In this document: positions 7,163-15,261 of the stretch, piece after piece
Numbering within the stretch: position 1 is the first letter of the stretch
How the letters are laid out: each line of letters begins with the position of its first letter
DNA from: Thermoproteota archaeon
GTDB taxonomy: Archaea > Korarchaeota > Korarchaeia > Korarchaeales > Korarchaeaceae
Length of the DNA stretch: 34,405 nucleotides
Assembly: GCA_030130125.1 (NCBI GenBank)
Contig: JARZZM010000001.1
Location: 70,004 to 104,408 of the forward strand
Direction of reading: 5' to 3'
Program-made: the position numbers and the translations under genes
The notes under the pieces: model-generated
The model's input: only the letters and a program-made list of their open reading frames with translations
Database searches by the model: none
Told to the model about the DNA's origin: nothing

Positions 7163-8533
7163 GTGAGCTGGTCCGTCCTCGAAGCCCTGAGAACGAACCC
7201 TGATGTCCTCAAAGAAAGCCTGAAGAAGAGGTACCTGCCCACGGATCTAGTCGACAGAGCATTGGAGCTCGATGCTAGGTGGAGAGAGGCCGTAACCGAA
7301 CTCAACAGGTTAAGGGAGAGGAGGAACGAGATAAACAGAGCTATTCCTCGTGCAAGCCCTGATGAGAGGCAGGAGCTGATAAAGAGATCAAAGGAGCTCG
7401 GAGCCAAGGTCAAAGAACTGGAAGAACTAGTAAAAAAGCTCTCTGAGGAGAGGGACGCCATCTTAATGTCTCTTCCGTCCATAGTGCACGAGTCCGTGCC
7501 CGAGGGCCCCGATGATACCTATAACGTCCCTACGAGATTCTGGGGGGTTCCCAAGGTCCCAAGGAGCAAACTCGAGAGGTTCAAGGAGGAGACCTCGGGT
7601 TTCAATGTGGAATACGAGCTGGTGGATTGGGAGCCCAAAGGACATGCTGACGAGTTAGAACTGGTGCTTAAGCAGGGAGACACCCTCAAGGCCGCCCAAG
7701 TATCGGGAAGCAGATTCTTCTATCTCTTCAGGGATGTAGTCTGGCTGGAGCAGGCCCTAGTCATGTTCGCACTCGATCACATCACTAAGAAAGGCTTCAT
7801 TCCAGTTTTGCCCCCCTACATGATGAGGGAGCAATACTACTTGGGCGTGACGGACTTAGAGACGTTTAAGGACAGCATCTACAAAATAGAGGGCGAAGAC
7901 CTCTACCTCATAGCCACATCTGAGCACCCCCTCATAGCCATGCATGCTGGAGACACCTTCACTGAGGACGAATTGCCCCGTCTCTACGTGGGATTAAGCC
8001 CTTGTTTCAGGAAGGAGGCCGGAACTCATGGTAAGGACACAAAAGGCATATTCAGGGTACACCAGTTCACCAAAGTGGAGCAGATCGTCTATTCAAAGCC
8101 AGAGGAGAGCTGGAAGTGGCACGAGCGTCTCATCAGGAATGCGGAGGAGATATATCAGCAGCTCGAGATCCCCTACAGGATTGTAAATATAGCGGCTGGC
8201 GATTTGGGCGCCTGCGCAGCCAAGAAGTACGACCTAGAAGCTTGGTTCCCCGCTCAGGGCAGGTACAGGGAGCTGGTCAGCTGTAGCAACTGTGTGGATT
8301 GGCAGAGCTACAGGCTCAGGATAAAGCTGGATAGAAAGGGGAGAAGGGAATTCGTGCACACGCTAAACAGCACGGCCCTAGCAACTACCAGAACCATATG
8401 CGCCATACTGGAGAACCACCAGCGCGAGGACGGAGTCGTGGAGATACCTAAAGTCCTAAGGAGGTACTTGGAGCCCTTCGAGGCGGCTCCAAAAGAGGTA
8501 ATAGAACCAATAAAGAAACTGTTGAAGGAGTGA
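7163..8533 (+). CDS. serS: Seryl-tRNA synthetase (standard type)
   Basis: Class II synthetase that charges tRNA-Ser with serine. The 456-residue protein has the N-terminal coiled-coil tRNA arm (about 30-105), the TSEHP motif at 252-256, motif 2 in CFRKEAGTHGKDTKGIFRVH (281-300) and motif 3 in the region TALATTRTICAILENHQRED near 403-422. This is the common SerRS found in bacteria, eukaryotes and most archaea, not the rare methanogen type with an N-terminal zinc site. The GTG start fits the TATA box 30-40 bp upstream. Its stop is only 2 bp from the stop of the convergent FAD oxidoreductase gene. Confidence 0.96.
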   Translation: MSWSVLEALRTNPDVLKESLKKRYLPTDLVDRALELDARWREAVTELNRLRERRNEINRAIPRASPDERQELIKRSKELGAKVKELEELVKKLSEERDAILMSLPSIVHESVPEGPDDTYNVPTRFWGVPKVPRSKLERFKEETSGFNVEYELVDWEPKGHADELELVLKQGDTLKAAQVSGSRFFYLFRDVVWLEQALVMFALDHITKKGFIPVLPPYMMREQYYLGVTDLETFKDSIYKIEGEDLYLIATSEHPLIAMHAGDTFTEDELPRLYVGLSPCFRKEAGTHGKDTKGIFRVHQFTKVEQIVYSKPEESWKWHERLIRNAEEIYQQLEIPYRIVNIAAGDLGACAAKKYDLEAWFPAQGRYRELVSCSNCVDWQSYRLRIKLDRKGRREFVHTLNSTALATTRTICAILENHQREDGVVEIPKVLRRYLEPFEAAPKEVIEPIKKLLKE

Positions 8534-8535
8534 GG

Positions 8536-9921
8536 TCAGAACCACAGCTTCCCAGGATTCATTATGCCGTTGGGATCCAGTAGCTCCTTTATTCTCCTCA
8601 CGACCTCTAGGTAGCCCTCGCCCCTGACCGCCTTTATCTCCTCTAGGAAGAGCTCCTTCTTCGCCAAGCCTATGCCATGCTCACCGCTTATCGCACCTCC
8701 CAGCTTTATAGCAAGCCTTCCTATCTTGACGAACATCTCCTTGGCCTTCCTTAGCTGCTCCTCATCCCTCGGGTCGAAGCATATGGTGGGATGGAGGTTC
8801 CCGTCGCCAGCATGCCCAAATACAGGCATTCTCAACTCATATTCTTTTCTCAGATTCTCCAGCTCCCTCAGAGCTATCATGAGCTTGCTCAGCGGCACGG
8901 TTATGTCCTCCAGGAGCACGCCCGGATAAGCCCTAGTCACGGCAGCGTAGGCCCCCTGCCTCGCCAAGTAGAGCTGCTGCATCTCCTCCGGATTATCGCT
9001 AGCTCTAGTTCTACCTCCGCTCTCCTTCATGACCTGCTCCACTTCCCCGGCCATCCTCCAGACCGCCTCCCTCGGCCCATCAACGTCAGCCACGACCATG
9101 GCCTCGGCCACCTCAACATCGTACCCTAAGACCTCGTTCACTATCTCTATGGTCTCCTTGTCCAGCAGCTCCAGCATCATCGGGACGTAGCCCCTCCTCC
9201 TTATCTGGGAGATGGCCCTTCCGGCGTCTTCAAGCCTGTCGAAGGTCCCCATGACCCTGACGACCTTCTCCGGGAGGGGGTATATCTTGAGCCAGGCCCT
9301 CGTTATCACCCCCAACGTCCCCTCGGACCCGATGAAGAGGGAGAGCAGGTCCGGACCCCACCTCCACTTGTAAACTGGCTCTCCTATCCTTAGCTTCCTT
9401 CCTCCCGCTAGGTAGACCTCCATCGCGAGGACCCAGTTTTTCATCACCCCGAACTTGGCGCCTCTCAGCCCACCTGCGTTCTCAGCCAGCGCACCACCTA
9501 TGGTGGCCACCCTAGAGCTCGCTGGATCGGGAGGGAAGAAGAAACCGTACTCCCTGCACGCCTTATCCACCTCCAGAACCGTCGCTCCTGCCTCAGCCAT
9601 CACATAACCGTCATCCACGTTAACTTCGACCCTGTTCATGGGTGTCAGGTCCAAGACGATGGACTCTGGACTCGTGGGCACGGGAGCTCCGGTGAGAGAA
9701 GTGCCGCCCCCCCTAGGAACCACGGGAACGCGCTCCCTATCCGCCACCTCCAGCACGACTCTCACGTCCTCCTCGGAGCTGACTCTCACCACGGCGCCGG
9801 GAGCCTGCTTGAACTCCGTGCTAGCATCCAATGAGTAGGCGTACACATCCTCGGGCTCCGTTAGAACTTTCTCCCTCCCTATCCTCTTGGATATCTCGGA
9901 GATCGCTTGGGAGAATCCCAT
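8536..9921 (-). CDS. FAD-linked 2-hydroxyacid dehydrogenase (GlcD / D-lactate dehydrogenase type)
   Basis: A 461-residue flavoprotein of the VAO/PCMH family that oxidises a 2-hydroxy acid such as D-lactate or glycolate. The FAD-binding PP loop PRGGGTSLTG is at about 69-78, the C-terminal substrate-domain motif HAGDGNLHP at about 370-378, SGEHGIG at about 412-418, and the closing LDPNGIMNPGK is typical. I place the start at ATG 9921, preceded by GGTGGTGAT; ATGs at 9939 and 9936 would add five or six residues and overlap the upstream stop. The gene directly follows an iron-sulfur oxidoreductase with stop and start almost touching, so the two very likely form one enzyme, as GlcD and GlcF do, passing electrons to the iron-sulfur subunit. 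Confidence 0.92.
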   Translation of the reverse strand: MGFSQAISEISKRIGREKVLTEPEDVYAYSLDASTEFKQAPGAVVRVSSEEDVRVVLEVADRERVPVVPRGGGTSLTGAPVPTSPESIVLDLTPMNRVEVNVDDGYVMAEAGATVLEVDKACREYGFFFPPDPASSRVATIGGALAENAGGLRGAKFGVMKNWVLAMEVYLAGGRKLRIGEPVYKWRWGPDLLSLFIGSEGTLGVITRAWLKIYPLPEKVVRVMGTFDRLEDAGRAISQIRRRGYVPMMLELLDKETIEIVNEVLGYDVEVAEAMVVADVDGPREAVWRMAGEVEQVMKESGGRTRASDNPEEMQQLYLARQGAYAAVTRAYPGVLLEDITVPLSKLMIALRELENLRKEYELRMPVFGHAGDGNLHPTICFDPRDEEQLRKAKEMFVKIGRLAIKLGGAISGEHGIGLAKKELFLEEIKAVRGEGYLEVVRRIKELLDPNGIMNPGKLWF

Positions 9922-9938
9922 GACATCACCACCCATCA

Positions 9939-11330
9939 TCAGGTTACACCGGCCTTCCCGGAGTATATGGCATAGGCCCTGCCATAAACTATGAGCTCTT
10001 GGACGTGAAGCCCCACCGGACAGGCTTTGGAGCACTGTCCGCAGAGAACGCACGAGTAGAGCCTATCCAGAACGGCCTTGGGCCTTACGGGATCGCCCTT
10101 CACTAGGGAATTTATCAAGGTCATCCTGCCCCTCGCCGACCTGCTCTCCAGCCTGTCCAATGCTTTGGCCGTGGGACACTCCACATTGCAGAACCCGCAC
10201 TTCTTGCATTTGTCCGTTTCCCACTCGAGCATCTCCGCTAGGTCCTTCAGCTCTAGGCTCTTGGGCTTGGGGCTTGGCGGGAACACCCTGTACCTATTGA
10301 AGTGCGGTTCCTCCGGCATCACCTCCTCGATGCCGTTCCTCATCGCCTCGGCTACCAAGGATGCGAGATCTTCGACGCTGATGTTCACGCTAACGGAATC
10401 GAAGCCCGTCCTGAGCATCATTATGCACGCCGGACAGGAGGTGAAGACCATCTCAGCCCCAGTACTCTTCAACTCCTCTATCCTCTCATAGGAGACCATC
10501 CTAGCTAGGGGAGGTTGCGTGAGCTCCAGCCCCCCGTCACCGCTGCATCCGGTATTCACTCCGTGCCTGGGAGGCTCCACGTACTTCACACCATCGATCC
10601 TGCTTAGGATGAATCTGACCTCGTCCACCACTCCCAGAGTCCTCGCCAAGTAGCAGGGATCGTGATAGGTGACCCTAACCTCCCTGCCCAGCCTCAGGCG
10701 CACGCCCCTCTTGGCCATCTCCCTCGCGACGACCTCGACGAAGTGCAGGGCCTCCACATCCCACCCCTCGACGAACTCCGGGTAGTAGAGCCTGAAGGCC
10801 GTCGCAACTATCGGGTCCAGCGTGATCACCCTCTTCACGCCCAGTTCCCTGAACCTCCGGTGGACCCACTCCGCGTGCTCTTTGAACTCCCTCAGCAGCC
10901 CGTAAGTGTGCAGCGCTACGCCTGAGGGAGGTTCGTCCTCGAAGAGGTAGCCGACCTCAATTCCGAGGTTCTTAAGCACGTAGATAGCGTCTCTCAAACC
11001 CCTCTCATATTTCTCGTTGACTCGACCCCACAATGCCTTGGCACCAACGGTGTATATCCCGAGCTTCCTCATGATTGGCCCGACCTTTGCTAGGGAGTTG
11101 ATGTCCATGAAACCCTCCAGCCTCTTCAAAGCCCTGAAGGCCCCCTCCGCGTATCCCATCACTGGGTACATCTCGCCAGCGTAGAACACCGTGCCGTCCA
11201 CTGGGCCTTTGGGAAGCAATCCTCTAGCCCACCCCGTCCTCTGATCCGCGCCCAATCCCAAGACGTCGCCAACGGAAGTGGTATTTTCCGCGGCGAACCT
11301 CACTATCTCCGGGACGGCCGTTCCCTTCAC
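9939..11330 (-). CDS. Iron-sulfur oxidoreductase with CCG and ferredoxin domains in permuted order
   Basis: The 463-residue electron-transfer partner of the FAD subunit. It has the parts of GlcF/HdrD-type proteins in an unusual order. A poorly conserved CCG-like half without the usual cysteines covers about 45-215. A clearer CCG half at about 216-307 has YHDPC (C226), GCSGDGG (C262, one of the usual two adjacent cysteines is serine) and SCPAC (C299, C302). Two ferredoxin-type [4Fe-4S] motifs then lie at the C-terminus: C375, C378, C381, C385 and C427, C430, C433, C437, separated by ESRSARGRM. In GlcF the ferredoxin domain comes first. The GTG start fits an AATAAG box near 11358, giving a leaderless message. 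Confidence 0.88.
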   Translation of the reverse strand: MKGTAVPEIVRFAAENTTSVGDVLGLGADQRTGWARGLLPKGPVDGTVFYAGEMYPVMGYAEGAFRALKRLEGFMDINSLAKVGPIMRKLGIYTVGAKALWGRVNEKYERGLRDAIYVLKNLGIEVGYLFEDEPPSGVALHTYGLLREFKEHAEWVHRRFRELGVKRVITLDPIVATAFRLYYPEFVEGWDVEALHFVEVVAREMAKRGVRLRLGREVRVTYHDPCYLARTLGVVDEVRFILSRIDGVKYVEPPRHGVNTGCSGDGGLELTQPPLARMVSYERIEELKSTGAEMVFTSCPACIMMLRTGFDSVSVNISVEDLASLVAEAMRNGIEEVMPEEPHFNRYRVFPPSPKPKSLELKDLAEMLEWETDKCKKCGFCNVECPTAKALDRLESRSARGRMTLINSLVKGDPVRPKAVLDRLYSCVLCGQCSKACPVGLHVQELIVYGRAYAIYSGKAGVT

Positions 11331-11434
11331 CCGAGGACTTACTCCCTCCGCTTACTTATTAGTGGAATGGATCCGACCCGGAGAATCACCTACTTCCCCT
11401 AGATCCCGGACATCAGCCGAGGGATCCAGATACC

Positions 11435-11444
11435 TTTATAAATT
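11435..11444 (+). promoter_or_regulatory. TATA box of thrS
   Basis: TTTATAAATT is one of the best TATA boxes in the window. It predicts initiation near 11465, about 135 nt before the thrS start codon, an exceptionally long leader for this genome, where other messages appear leaderless or nearly so. Confidence 0.65.
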
Positions 11445-11464
11445 GAAAATCGAGTGATGGCGGA

Positions 11465-11599
11465 GAGGTGATCTCGCTGAGGAGGGATCGAGAAACTTCT
11501 CCCACGCCGTGACCCCCTCCTTGATCTCTCATTACTGGGGAGAGATCGCATCGCCAATCCCCTGAGGCGAGACCCCGTCTCCTTGAGGAGGTGTCTACC
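11465..11599 (+). promoter_or_regulatory. Long structured 5' leader of thrS, candidate translational switch
   Basis: The leader can form several hairpins. GAGGAGGG (11479-11486) pairs with CCCTCCTT (11515-11522). GATCTCTC (11523-11530) pairs exactly with GAGAGATC (11540-11547) around a 9-nt loop. GAGAC (11569-11573) pairs with GTCTC (11577-11581). The Shine-Dalgarno site GAGGAGGTG (11585-11593) can instead be closed by CTCC (11579-11582), a hairpin that cannot coexist with GAGAC/GTCTC. The CCCTCC segment could also pair with the Shine-Dalgarno site. The pairings are read by eye; a regulatory role, such as autoregulation by ThrRS, is inference. Confidence 0.5.
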
Positions 11600-13534
11600 A
11601 TGGTCAAGCTGAGATTGCCGGATGGGAGGGAGCTGGAGGCCAAAATAGGCGAGAGCATACTCGAGCAGATCCCCCCCGAGTCTGGACTTGTGGCTAAGGT
11701 GAATGGCAGGCTCGTGGACCTCACTTGGATCGTTCGCGAGGGAGTAGGGACGATAGAGGTGCTGAACTTCAACTCCCCCGAGGGCAGGGAGACCTATTGG
11801 CACACCTCTTCCCACATACTGGCCCAGGCGGTGAAGAGGCTCTTCCCAGAGGCGAAGCTGGGAATAGGCCCTGCTATAGAGGAGGGCTTCTTCTACGACT
11901 TCGATCTCGGAGGAAGATCCTTCTCTTCAATGGATCTGGAGAGGATAGAGGAGGAGATGAGGAGGATTGTGAAGGAGAACCTTCCAGTGATCAGGGAAGA
12001 GATGGAGAGGGAAGAGGCCATCAAGCTATTCAGGAGCATGGACGAGGTGTACAAGGTGGAACTCCTCGAGGAGATGGACGAAGATATGGTCTCGGTCTAC
12101 AGGCAAGGGGAGTTCGTGGACCTGTGCAGGGGACCTCATCTTCCCTACACCGGTTACGTGAAGGCCCTCAAGGTCCTTCATGCCTCCTCGGCCTACTGGA
12201 GGGGAGATGAGAGGAACCCGGTGATGCAGAGGGTCTACGGAATATCCTTCCCCACAGAGGAGGAGCTGAAGCGCTACCTGAAGATGAGGGAGGAGGCGAG
12301 GAAGAGGGATCACAGGATCGTAGGCCCGCAACTCGACCTCTTCTCCATGCCCTCCGAGTTGATAGGGCCAGGTTTAGTGATCTGGCACCCCAAGGGGGCC
12401 CGAATAAGAAGGGTGATAGAGGACTTCTTGGTAAGGGTCCACCTGAAGTGGGGTTACGAGCTCGTTTACTCACCCCACATAGCCTACACCAACCTCTGGA
12501 GGACCTCAGGTCACCTCAACTACTACAGGGACTTCATGTATGTCTTCGAGAAGGAGGGGATAGAGCACGCGGTCAAGCCCATGAACTGTCCTTTCCACAT
12601 ACTCGTGTACAAGTCCAAGAGGAGGAGCTACAGGGAGCTCCCAATGAGGCTGTTCGAGCTCGGCACGGTGTACAGGTACGAGAGATCCGGAGTGTTACAT
12701 GGCCTGCTCAGGGCTAGAGGATTCACCCAAGACGATGCTCACATCTTCACGACCCCGAAGAAGCTGGAGGAGGAGATATTCAAGGTCATAGAGCTGGACG
12801 AGTACCTGATGCGATCCTTCGGCTTCGAGGAGTTCAAGGTGGAGATCTCCACGTGGGACCCGAGGCGTCCCGATGAGTACATGGGAAGCGAGGAGGACTG
12901 GAACAGGGCTCAATCAGCTTTGGAGGAGGCTCTAAGGAAGAAGGGATACGAGTACGAGGTGATGGAGGGTGAGGCCGCCTTCTATGGACCCAAGATAGAT
13001 GTGAAGCTCGTGGACTCCATAGGGAGGGAGTGGCAGCTGAGCACCATACAGCTCGACTTCAACCTCCCCAAGAGGTTCAATGTCACTTACGTAGACGCCG
13101 ACGGGAGTGAGAAGACCGTCATTATGATACACAGAGCCCTCCTAGGATCTATAGAGAGGTTCTTCGGCATACTGCTCGAGCACTACGCCGGGAACTTTCC
13201 CCTCTGGCTAGCCCCGGTTCAGGCGAGGGTATTGCCCGTAGCGGAGAGGCATCTGGACAGGGCGAGGGAGGTTCTAGATCGCCTGCTCAGTGCTGGGATA
13301 AGGGCTGATCTGGACGACGCTAGAGGGACCCTTGGGTACAGGATAAGGGAGAGCGAGCTGGAGAAGGTACCGATCCTCCTAGTGATAGGTGACAGGGAGG
13401 TAGAGTCTGGTAAGGTGGCGGTGAGGCGCAAGGGCAAGGGGAACCTTGGGTCCATGGATCTGGAGGAGTTCCTCAGGGAGTTCACGGAGGAGTTCTTGCC
13501 GCCGGATCTGAGGGGAGGCTCCTCAACTTTTTAG
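11600..13534 (+). CDS. thrS: Threonyl-tRNA synthetase, bacterial/eukaryotic type with editing domain
   Basis: Class II synthetase that charges tRNA-Thr. The 644-residue protein has an N-terminal TGS domain (about 1-60), the bacterial-type N2 editing domain with HTSSH (H68, H72) and CRGPH (C176, H180), the catalytic core with MNCPFH for zinc, motif 2 near YRYERSG, FTQDDAHIF with the zinc histidine, IHRALLGSIERF in motif 3, and a C-terminal anticodon-binding domain ending near 630. Many archaea instead use a ThrRS with a D-aminoacyl-deacylase-like editing domain, so this form suggests an old transfer or a lineage that keeps the bacterial type. The ATG at 11600 has a perfect GAGGAGGTG six bases upstream; the GTG at 11591 overlaps it and is rejected. 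Confidence 0.96.
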   Translation: MVKLRLPDGRELEAKIGESILEQIPPESGLVAKVNGRLVDLTWIVREGVGTIEVLNFNSPEGRETYWHTSSHILAQAVKRLFPEAKLGIGPAIEEGFFYDFDLGGRSFSSMDLERIEEEMRRIVKENLPVIREEMEREEAIKLFRSMDEVYKVELLEEMDEDMVSVYRQGEFVDLCRGPHLPYTGYVKALKVLHASSAYWRGDERNPVMQRVYGISFPTEEELKRYLKMREEARKRDHRIVGPQLDLFSMPSELIGPGLVIWHPKGARIRRVIEDFLVRVHLKWGYELVYSPHIAYTNLWRTSGHLNYYRDFMYVFEKEGIEHAVKPMNCPFHILVYKSKRRSYRELPMRLFELGTVYRYERSGVLHGLLRARGFTQDDAHIFTTPKKLEEEIFKVIELDEYLMRSFGFEEFKVEISTWDPRRPDEYMGSEEDWNRAQSALEEALRKKGYEYEVMEGEAAFYGPKIDVKLVDSIGREWQLSTIQLDFNLPKRFNVTYVDADGSEKTVIMIHRALLGSIERFFGILLEHYAGNFPLWLAPVQARVLPVAERHLDRAREVLDRLLSAGIRADLDDARGTLGYRIRESELEKVPILLVIGDREVESGKVAVRRKGKGNLGSMDLEEFLREFTEEFLPPDLRGGSSTF

Positions 13535-13556
13535 CCTCTCCCCGCTCCTTCCGTAT

Positions 13557-14102
13557 ATGAGGTTTAAATCCTTGGTTCTAGGAGTAGGGGCATTCGCGGT
13601 TCCACTGTTCCTTGTCTTCCTCTCGATAGCCTTTTCCCCTTGGTTTCGGTGGGAGGCTAACGCCCTCAGCGATCTAGGTCACTCCCTAAAGAGCCCCGTG
13701 GCTCCTCTGTTTAACGTGGGCCTCGTCACGGGAGGACTCTTGATGATTCTCTACTCCGTCCTCTACATGATTAGGAAGTACCCCCATACTTCGAAGCTCA
13801 TGGCAGCATCTGGCTACTTCCTGATGCTGGTAGGGACCTTCGACGAGGTATACGGGGGGCTCCACTTCCTAGTATCTCTGTTCTTCTTCTTGGGGATCGC
13901 CATAGCAGCTATAATTTACAGTTGCGAGGGGAGGAAGAACTACCCAGTGATCTCCACCGTAGTGATTGCGGTCTCTTGGGCGCTGCAACTGTCCGGGGCC
14001 TGCCCGTGTGGCGAAGCGGTTCCCGAGATGATCTCGATTCTAGTGACCCTTCCGTGGTACTTGGACTCGTTGAGGAATGTGGAGAGGAGTCTTAAGTGGT
14101 AG
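13557..14102 (+). CDS. DUF998 family membrane protein
   Basis: A 181-residue integral membrane protein with six predicted helices. The ALSDLGHS motif after the first helix, about residues 36-43, is typical of DUF998, a family of unknown function. Two cysteines close together (ACPCG, about 148-152) sit at an outer loop. It starts 22 bp after thrS and its stop is 4-7 bp before the MFS start, so it may be read through from thrS and translated together with the transporter. Confidence 0.82.
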   Translation: MRFKSLVLGVGAFAVPLFLVFLSIAFSPWFRWEANALSDLGHSLKSPVAPLFNVGLVTGGLLMILYSVLYMIRKYPHTSKLMAASGYFLMLVGTFDEVYGGLHFLVSLFFFLGIAIAAIIYSCEGRKNYPVISTVVIAVSWALQLSGACPCGEAVPEMISILVTLPWYLDSLRNVERSLKW

Positions 14103-14106
14103 TGGG

Positions 14107-15261
14107 GTGGTGGATACGGAACTGCAGCGGAGGGAGGTCTACAAAGCGATTATCCTGTTTGGACTCGTGAGCCTAGTGGGGGATGTGATCTATGAAGGGG
14201 CTAGGGCGGTAGCCCCATCCTATTTGGGAGCTTTAGGTGCTACCGCCCTAGTGGTGGGACTGGTCTTCGGCGTCTCCGAGTTCGTTGGACTGTCCCTAAG
14301 GCTTGTCAGTGGTGTGTTGGCCGACATCACGGGCGCTTACTGGGCCCTCTATCTCTTAGGCTACGGCCTAATAGTATCGATACCCCTCCTCGGCCTGACC
14401 AACCTGTGGCCTGTGGCCGTGGCCCTGATCTTCGCTGAAAGGGTCGCTAAGGGACTCAGATCTCCAGCGAGGGATGTCCTAATCTCTGCAGTGTCCAAGG
14501 GGGTTGGCGCCGGGAAGGCGTTCGGCTTGCACGAACTCATGGATCAGGTAGGTGCCATCGCTGGACCGGCGCTGCTGGGCACGATTTTACTCCTCCGACC
14601 CAACGACTACTCCTCGGCCTTCCTCTCGCTCCTGATCCCCTATCTCGTCCTGTTAACCTCGATCCTCTACATCTACTACAGGTTCAGGGCCGTGATCCCC
14701 TCGGGGAAGAGGACCAAGTTCAGCCTATCTGACCTCCCGACTAACTTCTGGATATACACGCTAGCGGTCTTCCTGAACACGGCCGGTCTGATTCATGTCT
14801 CCCTAATTGTGCTTACCTCCAGCGAGGCCTTTTCCCCTTGGATGGCCGCCTACCTCTATGTACTCATGCAGGCGGTGGATGCGATCTCCGCTCCGCTGGC
14901 GGGCCTCGCCTACGACAGGATGGGGAGGAAGGTGCTGTACCTGCCGTTCCTGCTCTCGCCAATACCATCCATAGCCACCCTGATGGGAGGAAGCAATGTG
15001 CTCTTGGCGGTGATCTTCTTCGGAGTGATATATGGGATGCAGGAGTCCATCTACAGAGCAGCAGTGTCAGATCTAGTCTCAATGGAGGTGAGAGGAACGG
15101 CTTATGGTATGTTCAACACAGCCTACGGCCTCGGTTTTCTAGTGAGCGGCTCACTCTTCGGCTACCTCCTCTACACCGGGGATGTGCTCTCGGGTACAGT
15201 GTTCTCAGTTGCCGCTCAGGTTGCAGCGGTCACCGCCCTCTACAGGTCTCTACTCGATTGA
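14107..15261 (+). CDS. Major facilitator superfamily transporter
   Basis: A 384-residue transporter with about twelve membrane helices in two halves. Typical MFS loop features are GVLADITGAYW (loop 2-3), FAERVAKGLRSPARDVLISA after helix 4, and GLAYDRMGRKVLYLP in the equivalent loop of the second half. The substrate cannot be told. The first in-frame codon after the DUF998 stop is GTG at 14107, with a second GTG at 14110; the longer frame from 14077 would overlap DUF998. The 3' end overlaps the convergent aldolase gene by 12 bp. Confidence 0.88.
   Translation: MVDTELQRREVYKAIILFGLVSLVGDVIYEGARAVAPSYLGALGATALVVGLVFGVSEFVGLSLRLVSGVLADITGAYWALYLLGYGLIVSIPLLGLTNLWPVAVALIFAERVAKGLRSPARDVLISAVSKGVGAGKAFGLHELMDQVGAIAGPALLGTILLLRPNDYSSAFLSLLIPYLVLLTSILYIYYRFRAVIPSGKRTKFSLSDLPTNFWIYTLAVFLNTAGLIHVSLIVLTSSEAFSPWMAAYLYVLMQAVDAISAPLAGLAYDRMGRKVLYLPFLLSPIPSIATLMGGSNVLLAVIFFGVIYGMQESIYRAAVSDLVSMEVRGTAYGMFNTAYGLGFLVSGSLFGYLLYTGDVLSGTVFSVAAQVAAVTALYRSLLD

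Noticed and set aside
8534-8535. Possible missing gene or RNA between serS and the FAD oxidoreductase
   Set aside because: The two convergent stops are only 2 bp apart, leaving no room.
10675-10925. Long frames opposite the iron-sulfur oxidoreductase on both strands
   Set aside because: Shadows of a well-supported gene: high Pro, Arg and Gly content, no family features, no start signals.
11399-11815. Minus-strand frames opposite the thrS leader
   Set aside because: They run into the thrS coding region, have no family pattern and no promoter; the region is better explained as the thrS leader.
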